This document shows positions 1 through 5,520 of a stretch of 8,654 bases of DNA, piece after piece. Within the stretch, counting starts at the first letter, position 1, and every line of letters begins with the position of its first letter. Both the position numbers and the translations under genes were made by a program. The notes under the pieces were generated by a model. It was not told the origin of the DNA. It worked only from the letters and a program-made list of their open reading frames with translations, and ran no database searches. This stretch comes from Thermoplasmata archaeon (lineage in GTDB: Archaea; Thermoplasmatota; Thermoplasmata; Lutacidiplasmatales; UBA184), in the NCBI GenBank assembly GCA_021828085.1, contig JAKATE010000078.1, positions 1 to 8,654 of the forward strand, given 5' to 3'.

Positions 1-1
1 C

Positions 2-301
2 GATCTACGTTTCGGTTCCCCGGCCCATGTCCGGTGGGAGGCCTTCCGGCCCTCCTTCGACCTGTTTTATGGTCGGTCGTGGTATAAACGATTGCCCGAA
101 GAGGCCGAACGGCGCGCTCCGGGTCCACCCAGCCAAGGTCCCCGTCCCTTCGGATCCCCCCGGTCACGGGGGGAGGGGGGCCCGCCCTGGTCCGAGCGGC
201 ACGCCCACCAGGTAGGTGGACCGGGCGCCATGGATCTGCACCTCGACCCAGGACCCGGGATCCGGGCCCTGGGGGAGCAGAACCGGAAGGTAGTTCGATA
301 G
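2..301 (+). CDS. Possible 3' end of a plus-strand gene truncated by the window edge; product unknown
   Basis: One plus-strand frame is open from base 2 to a TAG at 299-301. Its first 37 or so codons read like real protein, aromatic-rich and charged, with stretches such as VRWEAFRPSFDLFYG and SWYKRLPEEAERR. After about position 115 it becomes a Pro/Gly/Arg-rich low-complexity tail. From 164 on it lies antisense to the methylthiotransferase gene, where open frames arise easily in GC-rich DNA, so the last 46 codons carry little weight. If real, this is the C-terminus of a protein whose body lies left of the window, convergent with the methylthiotransferase and overlapping it by 138 bases. I recognise no family. 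Against it, the stretch 65-90 is AT-rich and holds TATA-like strings, which would suit an intergenic region instead. Confidence 0.3.
   Translation, partial: DLRFGSPAHVRWEAFRPSFDLFYGRSWYKRLPEEAERRAPGPPSQGPRPFGSPRSRGEGGPPWSERHAHQVGGPGAMDLHLDPGPGIRALGEQNRKVVR
83..88. promoter_or_regulatory. TATA-like box near the left edge, orientation unclear
   Basis: The string GGTATAAACG (81-90) contains TATAAA, which resembles an archaeal TATA box on either strand (CGTTTATACC on minus). A second AT-rich string, TTTTAT, sits at 65-70. On the minus strand a start would fall near position 60, ahead of a GGAGGG at about 45-55 and an ATG at 26-28, but that frame stops after seven codons. On the plus strand no credible gene follows. 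Unless a short RNA is made here, this may be chance or part of the coding tail of the truncated gene. Confidence 0.2.
156..173 (-). terminator. GC hairpin holding the methylthiotransferase stop codon
   Basis: CCCCCCG (156-162) and CGGGGGG (167-173) form a perfect 7-bp stem with the 4-base loop GTCA (163-166). The minus-strand TGA stop of the upstream gene (164-166) falls inside the loop. No T-run follows in the minus direction, so this is not a classical terminator. It may protect the 3' end of the mRNA or slow RNA polymerase. Runs of C and G are common in this DNA, so function is uncertain. Confidence 0.3.
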
Positions 302-1465
302 GCGGGCGAGCCTCGCCCCGCCCTCCGCCATCTCCGTCACGAGTCCCAGCTCCGTCCGACCGACCCACCGCTCCATCCTTCTGCGAGCCTGCCGGAGCCG
401 CAGGGCCGTGAGCGCCCGGCTACGCTCCTTCACGACCCTTCCCGGCAGCGGGGTCCAGCGGGCGGCGGGGGTGAGCGGTCGGGCGGAGAAGCGCGTCACG
501 TTCACGATCTCAGGCTCGAGCTCCTCCAGCAGGCGCAGCGACGCCGCGTGGTCCTCCACCGTCTCCCCGGGAAAGCCCGTGATGATGTCGGTGGCCAGCA
601 CGAGCTCAGGGAGGGTCTCCCGGGCAAGCTGCACGAGCCGGCGGAACTCCTCCACCGTGTACCCGCGCCGCATCCCAGCGAGGACCCGGTCCGACCCGGA
701 CTGGACGGGGAGGTGGAGGAAGCGGAAAGCGCGGGGATTGGCGGCGATCGCCCGGAAGTAGTCTACCGCGATCGGACGGAGGGTTTGCGGACTCATCATC
801 CCGACACGGAACTTGAACTCCCGCGCCGCGGCGAGGCTTCCGAGCGCTTCCACGAGCCTCGGCAGGCGCGGGGCGTCCGGACCCCCTTCGGCCCCCCAGC
901 AGGAGGTGTCCAGAGAGCTCAGCCGGATCTCCACCACCCCCTCCTCCAACGCCTCCGAGACCCGGGAGAGGACCTCCGGGAGGCTCCGGCTCGCGAGCCT
1001 TCCCCGGGCGAGCCGGCTGAAGCAGTAGGAACAGGCGCTGGCGCATCCCTGGTTGAGCGTCACCTCCCGATGGACCGCCCTTCCGCGAGAGGCACGGTCC
1101 TCCACCGAGACCGACCGGGGCGACGGTCCGGAGAGGCTCTCGAGCAGACGGGGAAGCTCTGCCTCGTCCCGGAGCGGAAGGAAGTGTGTCGATCCTCCCG
1201 CGGGCGGCCCGACGAAGCGCGACCTCCGTAACGGGACCATGCATCCGGTGACGATGGTGTGGGGGACCGTCCGCGTGAGCTCCCGCCAGCGCTCGACCAT
1301 GCGGTCCTCGGTGGGGCCGATCACCGCGCAGCTGACCAGCACCCCCACGTCCGCCGACGAGGGCTCCGAGGTGAGGACGTGGCCGGCCCGGATCGCGAGC
1401 CGCCCGAGCTCCTCGGCCTCTCCCTGGTTCTGCGAGCAGCCGTAGGCCTCCACGTAGACGCGCAT
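164..1465 (-). CDS. Threonylcarbamoyladenosine tRNA methylthiotransferase (archaeal CDKAL1/MtaB type)
   Basis: This 433-residue radical-SAM enzyme probably converts t6A37 to ms2t6A37 in ANN-decoding tRNAs, using SAM and two [4Fe-4S] clusters. The N-terminal UPF0004 domain shows the three cluster cysteines C10 (YGCSQN), C46 (VSCAV) and C75 (TGCM). The radical-SAM domain carries the CxxxCxxC motif at C141, C145 and C148, followed by RLARG. Family motifs HLPVQSGSD (251-259), DIITGFPGET (293-302) and TRFSARP (324-330) follow, and the C-terminal region from about 370 to 423 fits a TRAM tRNA-binding domain. The length is usual for the family. It starts at ATG 1465, with MRVYVEAYGCSQN matching the family N-terminus. 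It lies 24 bases downstream of the methionine adenosyltransferase gene, probably in one operon. An oddity is SSLDTSCWG (183-191), where many relatives have a TSQDT-type motif. The final residues are low-complexity. The archaeal e-CDKAL1 assignment over bacterial MtaB rests on context. Confidence 0.92.
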   Translation of the reverse strand: MRVYVEAYGCSQNQGEAEELGRLAIRAGHVLTSEPSSADVGVLVSCAVIGPTEDRMVERWRELTRTVPHTIVTGCMVPLRRSRFVGPPAGGSTHFLPLRDEAELPRLLESLSGPSPRSVSVEDRASRGRAVHREVTLNQGCASACSYCFSRLARGRLASRSLPEVLSRVSEALEEGVVEIRLSSLDTSCWGAEGGPDAPRLPRLVEALGSLAAAREFKFRVGMMSPQTLRPIAVDYFRAIAANPRAFRFLHLPVQSGSDRVLAGMRRGYTVEEFRRLVQLARETLPELVLATDIITGFPGETVEDHAASLRLLEELEPEIVNVTRFSARPLTPAARWTPLPGRVVKERSRALTALRLRQARRRMERWVGRTELGLVTEMAEGGARLARLSNYLPVLLPQGPDPGSWVEVQIHGARSTYLVGVPLGPGRAPLPP

Positions 1466-1489
1466 GGAAGGCCGGACCCGGCCCCTCCC
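1466..1489 (-). promoter_or_regulatory. Ribosome binding site and hairpin ahead of the methylthiotransferase
   Basis: On the minus strand a purine-rich GGGAGG (1489-1484) begins directly after the TGA of the upstream gene. It is separated from the ATG by a perfect inverted repeat, GGCCGG-GT-CCGGCC (1483-1470), and four bases. The linear spacing of 18 bases is too long for a normal Shine-Dalgarno site. Folding of the repeat would bring it to about four bases from the start codon. Whether the hairpin bridges or blocks initiation cannot be told from sequence. Confidence 0.4.
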
Positions 1490-2695
1490 TCAGAAGGTGG
1501 TGAGCTTCCCGGTGAGGAGCTTCTGCGGGACCGTGTCGGTCCGGGAGAGCCAGCGGTCCGCCACGTCGCGCGCCAGGGGCTCGACCTTGGAGAGGGGGAT
1601 ACCCTCGGCGGGGAGGACGTTCAGCGCAGCCACCAGGGGGCGGTCGACCGGCTTTCCGATCTGGGAGAGGATCCGCACATTGACCTCCCGGACATCCCCT
1701 CCGGCCTCCTTCACGACGTCCCGGGCGATCTCGTTGGAGAGCAGGTTGTAGATCTTGCCCACGTGGGTGATCGGGTTCTTCCCGCTCGTCGCCTCCATGC
1801 TCATCGGGCGGTATGGGGTGATGAGGCCGTTGACCCGGTTCCCCCGTCCCGTGGAACCGTCGTCCCCGTTCTCCATGGAGAGGCCGGTGACGGTCAGGTA
1901 GTAGACGTCCTTCGCCGGGTTGTCCCCGGTGTTCACGGCCACGCTGAGCTCCCGGTGGGTCAGGTCGGCGGCGTGACGGACCACCTCCTCGCGCAGCTTC
2001 TCGAGGGTCTCCCCGTAGGCCTTCTTGTCGGCGATCTCCCGCCCGACCATGGCCGCGGCCACCGTGAGCGTCACCGCGTCCTTCTGACGGCAGCCCATCA
2101 CCTTGACGTCCTCCCCGAGGGCCGGGAGCTTCTTCTTGAGCTTCAGGGTGAGGAAACGCTCGGTCTCGAGGACCAGGGTCTCCACCTCGGAGAGGGGGGC
2201 GTAGCCGCAGCCGAAGGAAGTGTCGTTGGCGAGGAACCCCTCCCCCTCGAAGACCCCCCGGAGGTCCACGGACCCCTGCCCGATCCGGCAGTCGAGCTCG
2301 ATGTGCTTGGCGATGTCCAGGTGGGAGCAGACGGACTTGAGATAGTCCCGGGCCGCGTCCATGGCGACCTGGCGGTAGGGCAGCTTCTCCCCGTCGACCT
2401 CGGTGGTGGCCCGTCCGACGAGGACCACGTAGGCCGGCTGGGTGACCTTCCCTCCCCCGAAGGAGGGGACCGCCTGACCGCCGACGATGTGGGTCTCGTC
2501 GGTGTTGTGGTGGAGGATGCGGCCGAAGGAGTCGAGGTACATCCGGGAGAGCGCCCGGCTCACCGCCTCGGAGATCCCGTCGCACAGGCTGTCCGGGTGG
2601 CCGAGCCCCTTGCGTTCCACCAGCTCGATCGGCTGGTCCTCGATGAACGGGCTGTTCAGCAGATCCACCGAGATGTTGCGCTCCCCGAGGGCCAT
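1490..2695 (-). CDS. Archaeal-type S-adenosylmethionine synthetase (methionine adenosyltransferase)
   Basis: This 401-residue cytoplasmic enzyme forms S-adenosylmethionine from methionine and ATP, releasing phosphate and pyrophosphate. It belongs to the archaeal MAT family, which is highly diverged from bacterial MetK. Signature segments are VERKGLGHPDSLCDGI (26-41), with the conserved His-Pro-Asp near the N-terminus, NDTSFGCGYAPLSE (157-170), and the glycine-rich block GDDGSTGRGNRVNG (277-290) followed by PYRPMSMEATSGKNP (294-308). Length and N-terminus match the family (about 400 residues), which supports ATG 2695. It is the first gene of a two-gene minus-strand operon and supplies the cofactor used by the downstream methylthiotransferase. 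A TATA-like box 27 bases upstream of the ATG suggests a leaderless or nearly leaderless mRNA. It is divergent from orc1/cdc6. Confidence 0.96.
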   Translation of the reverse strand: MALGERNISVDLLNSPFIEDQPIELVERKGLGHPDSLCDGISEAVSRALSRMYLDSFGRILHHNTDETHIVGGQAVPSFGGGKVTQPAYVVLVGRATTEVDGEKLPYRQVAMDAARDYLKSVCSHLDIAKHIELDCRIGQGSVDLRGVFEGEGFLANDTSFGCGYAPLSEVETLVLETERFLTLKLKKKLPALGEDVKVMGCRQKDAVTLTVAAAMVGREIADKKAYGETLEKLREEVVRHAADLTHRELSVAVNTGDNPAKDVYYLTVTGLSMENGDDGSTGRGNRVNGLITPYRPMSMEATSGKNPITHVGKIYNLLSNEIARDVVKEAGGDVREVNVRILSQIGKPVDRPLVAALNVLPAEGIPLSKVEPLARDVADRWLSRTDTVPQKLLTGKLTTF

Positions 2696-2718
2696 GCGCT
2701 GGCCGACGAGGAAGTGTG

Positions 2719-2724
2719 TTTAAG
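2719..2724 (-). promoter_or_regulatory. TATA-like promoter of the methionine adenosyltransferase operon
   Basis: Minus-strand GCTTAAACAC contains a TTAAA core in otherwise GC-rich DNA. Its centre lies about 27 bases before the ATG at 2695, the usual TATA-to-start distance in archaea. The predicted transcript would therefore begin at or within a few bases of the start codon, which fits the lack of a Shine-Dalgarno site there. Confidence 0.5.
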
Positions 2725-2764
2725 CGTTTCGCAGAGCCCCCGGCGCGCCCCGCCTGACGGGGGA

Positions 2765-2800
2765 TTGCACGCGCCTTCCCCTCGTGGGCGCGGGATGCAA
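2765..2800. repeat. Imperfect inverted repeat upstream of orc1/cdc6
   Basis: TTGCA-CGCGCC (2765-2775) is mirrored by GGCGCG-GGA-TGCAA (2787-2800), giving 11 paired positions interrupted by a 3-base bulge around an 11-base spacer. A further palindrome, GGCGCGCC, sits nearby at 2742-2749. The repeat lies in the divergent region between the SAM synthetase operon and orc1/cdc6, upstream of both promoters. It could be an operator or part of a replication origin, since archaeal origins often adjoin orc1/cdc6. I see no clear origin-recognition-box consensus and no AT-rich unwinding element, so the origin reading is weak. Confidence 0.35.
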
Positions 2801-2860
2801 CGCTCTTCCCGCCCTTCGGCCGCCCCTCGGGGCCTTTCCGCGTCGGGGCGACCCTCACCC

Positions 2861-2866
2861 TTTAAG
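2861..2866 (+). promoter_or_regulatory. TATA-like promoter of orc1/cdc6
   Basis: TTTAAG at 2861-2866 is the only AT-rich hexamer upstream of orc1/cdc6 after position 2725. Transcription would start near 2888, leaving a leader of about 45 bases before ATG 2934. The leader has no clear Shine-Dalgarno site. It ends in a 6-bp hairpin, CGGGGC-CTC-GCCCCG (2912-2926), seven bases before the start codon. Confidence 0.4.
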
Positions 2867-2933
2867 TCCGTCCGGAGGGCTCCCTCCCCCGGCTCGGTCG
2901 CGGGTCCTCGGCGGGGCCTCGCCCCGGCTGGTC

Positions 2934-4304
2934 ATGGAAACGAACGATCCTTCGGAGATCCCCCCGAACGGCCTGACCTCCCCTTCGCAGAAGGAGGCGC
3001 CCGGCCCCGAGCACCGCGAGCCCCCTCCGTCGGAGGCGGACCCGATCGACGAGATCTTGCGGCCCCGCTCCACGCTGTACAAGGGGAGCCTCGAGCCCCT
3101 CCAGGAGCACTACGTCCCCCCCCGGCTACTCCACCGCGATGAGGAGATACGTCGGGTGCTCATGGTGCTCCGGCCGGCGCTCCAGGGGGAGATCCCCTCC
3201 ACCCTCCTCATGTACGGCAAGGTCGGCACCGGGAAGACGGCGGTGGTCACCCAGGTCCAGAAGGAGCTCTCCCGCCGGGTCACCCTGGAGCACCCGGTGA
3301 CCTTCCTCGGCGTCAACTGCGCGAACGTGGACCGCAACTACGCGCTCCTCCAGTCCCTCGGCAACGGGCTCGTCGAGCTCCTTCCCGGGGAGGAGACCAT
3401 CCCCACGGGCTGGTCGCAGGACCGGGCGTACCGCACCCTCTGCTCGCTCGCGGACAAGCGGGGGGGCATCCTGCTCATCATCCTCGACGAGATCGACAAG
3501 CTCGCGGGGACGGAGGCGCTCTACCTCCTGGCGCAGATGAACCGGGACCTCAAGCGGGCCCGGGTCTCCATGGTGGGGATCTCCAACGACCTCAAGTTCA
3601 CCGAGCACTTGGACGCCCGGGTCCGCAGCCGCCTCAGCCAGGAGTCGATCATCTTCCCCCCCTACAACCAGGCCCAGCTGCGCGACATCCTCAAGGAGCG
3701 GGCGAAGGAGGTCTTCCAGGAGGAGGCACTCGATCCGGATGTCCTCGACCGGTGCGCCTTCTACGCCTCCCAGGAGAACGGGGACGCCCGCCGCGCCCTC
3801 GCCCTGCTCCGGCTCGCGGCGCAGATCACGGACCGCTCGCACGGCCAGCAGGTCCGCGCCGAGCACGTGGTCCAGGCGAAGAACACCCTGGAGCTCGACC
3901 TCATCGTGGAGTGCGTGAAGACCCTCGCCCCCCACTGCAAGATGCTGCTCTGGGTGGTCATCTCCGGCTATGAGCGCCGCCGCGCCGGGGTCACCATGGG
4001 GGAGGCGGTCAAGAGCTACGAGTCGGTCTGCCACCAGCTGGGCATCTCTCCGCTGGTGGCGCGTACCCTCGCGGACTACGTCTCGGAGCTCGAGACCCTG
4101 GGGCTCGTCCACGCCGAGATCTTCTCCGGCGGGCGGAGGGGGCGCACCCGTCTCATCACCTCCGCGGTCCCGAGCCACGAGACCCTGAGGGCGCTCGAGG
4201 AGGACCCGCTGCTCCGCCCGCTCAGCCAGCAGCGGACCTACGGCCAGACGAGCCTCTTCCGCTTCGACGGGCAGAACCCCGGTCGGGGGGCTTCTCCGGG
4301 TTGA
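2934..4304 (+). CDS. Orc1/Cdc6 family replication initiator ATPase
   Basis: This 456-residue protein recognises replication origins and helps load the MCM helicase. It is an AAA+ ATPase followed by a winged-helix DNA-binding domain. Visible motifs are Walker A GKVGTGKT (95-102), Walker B IILDEID (182-188), sensor 1 GISND (215-219, N218), the ARVRSRL arginine segment (228-234) and sensor 2 GDARRAL (283-289, R286). The winged helix spans roughly 325-410. I chose ATG 2934, because an in-frame GTG at 2784 would add 50 Pro/Gly/Arg-rich residues encoded across the intergenic region and its promoter. Even so, the first 40 residues or so are a Pro/Glu-rich, probably disordered extension. The C-terminus ends in QTSLFRF (438-444), which resembles a PCNA-interacting PIP box. 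The last 83 bases overlap the convergent decarboxylase gene. Which paralogue group (Orc1 or Cdc6-2) it belongs to cannot be decided here. Confidence 0.95.
   Translation: METNDPSEIPPNGLTSPSQKEAPGPEHREPPPSEADPIDEILRPRSTLYKGSLEPLQEHYVPPRLLHRDEEIRRVLMVLRPALQGEIPSTLLMYGKVGTGKTAVVTQVQKELSRRVTLEHPVTFLGVNCANVDRNYALLQSLGNGLVELLPGEETIPTGWSQDRAYRTLCSLADKRGGILLIILDEIDKLAGTEALYLLAQMNRDLKRARVSMVGISNDLKFTEHLDARVRSRLSQESIIFPPYNQAQLRDILKERAKEVFQEEALDPDVLDRCAFYASQENGDARRALALLRLAAQITDRSHGQQVRAEHVVQAKNTLELDLIVECVKTLAPHCKMLLWVVISGYERRRAGVTMGEAVKSYESVCHQLGISPLVARTLADYVSELETLGLVHAEIFSGGRRGRTRLITSAVPSHETLRALEEDPLLRPLSQQRTYGQTSLFRFDGQNPGRGASPG
4222..4304. other. 83-base convergent antisense overlap of orc1/cdc6 and the decarboxylase gene
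   Basis: The plus-strand TGA of orc1/cdc6 is at 4302-4304 and the minus-strand TGA of the decarboxylase is at 4222-4224, so 83 bases code on both strands. On the plus strand they encode the last 27 residues of Orc1/Cdc6, including QTSLFRF. On the minus strand they encode the last 27 residues of the decarboxylase, an Arg/Ser/Gly-rich tail outside its catalytic fold. No terminator T-run separates the genes, so the transcripts probably overlap as well. Confidence 0.8.
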
Positions 4305-5520
4305 TCCTTCCCTCCTCGCCGCCCCGGCCCCGGGGGTGGCGGGCGAGAGCGCGGGCGAGCTCGCGCAGAAGCCCCTCCACCGTCGACCGCCGGGCGTGGG
4401 GCATCAGCACGAGGCGCAGCGCCCGGGGCTCCTGGACGAGGCTCACGTCCCATCCCCGCTCGAGGAGCTCGGCCTGGAGGACCCGAGGGTCGGGATGGCG
4501 GAAGGCCACCACGTTGAGGCGGGGATCGGTCACGGGTTCGAGCCCCAGGCGCTTCCCTCCCTCGAGGAGCCTCTCCACCAGGCCCCGGAGGCGCCGGGTC
4601 TGCTCCCGGAGCCCCTCCCAGCCGGCCGAGCGGAGGGCGGCGAAGGTGCTCGCCACCGCGAAGGAGGGTCGCGTGCCGAGCAGGCCGCGGGAACGCGGGT
4701 CGCTGAGGTAGGGTGACGGGACCTCGATGGCCCGGGTCTCCTCCAGGTTCCGGAAGAGCAGGACGCCCGAAGGGATGGGAGCCCGTCCGAGCTTGTGGGG
4801 GTCGCTGGCGAGGCTCCGGACCCCGGGGAGGGAGAAGTCGAAGGGGAGACGCCGGCGCTCCTCCTCGGGAAGGAAGGGGAGGAAGAAGCCCCCGATGGCC
4901 GCGTCCACGTGGAGGGGCACCCCGGTCCGGAGGGCCAGCTCCGAGAGCTCCTCCAGCGGGTCCACGGCCCCGAGCTCGGTGCTCCCCGCGAGCCCCACCA
5001 GGGCGGCGGTGCGCCGGCCGATCGCCCGCCGGGCCTGGCGGACGTCCATGCGGCCCGCGGCGTCGACGCGGACCCAGCGCGCTTCCAGCCCGAGCAGGTC
5101 GAGCGCCTTCACGAAGGAGAAGTGCGCGCTCCGGGGGAGCACCACCTCGCGTCCCCCGGTGAGGTTCCGGAAGGTCCACAGGGCCGTCACGTTCGCCTCG
5201 GTCGCCCCGCTGACGAGCCATCCCCCCGCCCCTTCCCGGGGAGCGTGGTAGAGGGTGAGGAGCTCCTCGACGAGCTCCTCCTGCAAGAGCGAGGAGCCCG
5301 GGCAGAGGCCCGGATTGCCCAGGTTGGCGTTGCGGAAGGGATCGATCCAGGCCCGACCGGCGGGGGCGGGCTCGGTGCACAGGCTCCCGAAGATCCGGCC
5401 CCGGGTGAAGTCCCAGTCCGACCTCCGCGCGCGCTCGAGGCGCTTCCGGAGCGCCCGGTCCGACCAACCGCGCTCATAGCGGCGGGGCCCGGCCGGACCG
5501 GCGCCGGGCAGGGTTCTCAC
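4222..5520 (-). CDS. mfnA: PLP-dependent amino-acid decarboxylase, MfnA-like (aspartate or tyrosine decarboxylase)
   Basis: This group II pyridoxal-phosphate decarboxylase has 432 residues. Characterised archaeal MfnA proteins make tyramine for methanofuran in methanogens, or beta-alanine from aspartate for coenzyme A in Thermococcus. The second role is likelier if this organism is not a methanogen. Motifs are GRIFGSLCTEPAP (41-53), NLGNPGL (66-72), TEANVTALW (107-115), PLP-stacking H133, HVDAAIGGF (204-212, D206) and SDPHKLGRAPIPSG (239-252) with the Schiff-base K243. The GTG start at 5520 overlaps the stop of the upstream small gene (GTGA, 4 bases), with GAGG (5534-5531) ten bases upstream. 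The conserved fold starts near residue 20, so no shorter start is needed. Residues 396-432 form a basic Arg/Gly/Pro tail beyond the usual end, largely encoded antisense to orc1/cdc6. An in-frame shift or poor 3' constraint could explain that tail. Confidence 0.88.
   Translation of the reverse strand: MRTLPGAGPAGPRRYERGWSDRALRKRLERARRSDWDFTRGRIFGSLCTEPAPAGRAWIDPFRNANLGNPGLCPGSSLLQEELVEELLTLYHAPREGAGGWLVSGATEANVTALWTFRNLTGGREVVLPRSAHFSFVKALDLLGLEARWVRVDAAGRMDVRQARRAIGRRTAALVGLAGSTELGAVDPLEELSELALRTGVPLHVDAAIGGFFLPFLPEEERRRLPFDFSLPGVRSLASDPHKLGRAPIPSGVLLFRNLEETRAIEVPSPYLSDPRSRGLLGTRPSFAVASTFAALRSAGWEGLREQTRRLRGLVERLLEGGKRLGLEPVTDPRLNVVAFRHPDPRVLQAELLERGWDVSLVQEPRALRLVLMPHARRSTVEGLLRELARALARHPRGRGGEEGRINPEKPPDRGSARRSGRGSSGRRSAAG

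Noticed and set aside
26..60. A minus-strand gene starting at the ATG at 26-28, behind GGAGGG and a TATA-like box
   Set aside because: The frame reaches a TAG after seven codons. A leader peptide cannot be excluded but has no support.
1..163. A tRNA or other stable RNA gene at the left edge
   Set aside because: No T-loop consensus, cloverleaf arms or box motifs could be found on either strand.
2724..2742. A possible origin recognition box, GTTTCGCAGAGCCCCC and its complement
   Set aside because: It shares GAAACG and a G-run with known boxes, but the order and spacing are wrong and no second copy is found.
606..2858. A 750-codon open frame on the minus strand
   Set aside because: It runs out of frame through both the SAM synthetase and methylthiotransferase genes, is dominated by Arg/Gly/Pro and has no recognisable motif. 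Both true genes in that stretch are unambiguous.
2784..2933. GTG at 2784 as the start of orc1/cdc6
   Set aside because: It would add 50 low-complexity residues coded across the inverted repeat and the likely promoter at 2861. No family similarity is seen there.
1259..3142. A 627-codon open frame on the plus strand
   Set aside because: It is antisense to the SAM synthetase and lacks any domain. It is the usual shadow of a GC-rich gene.
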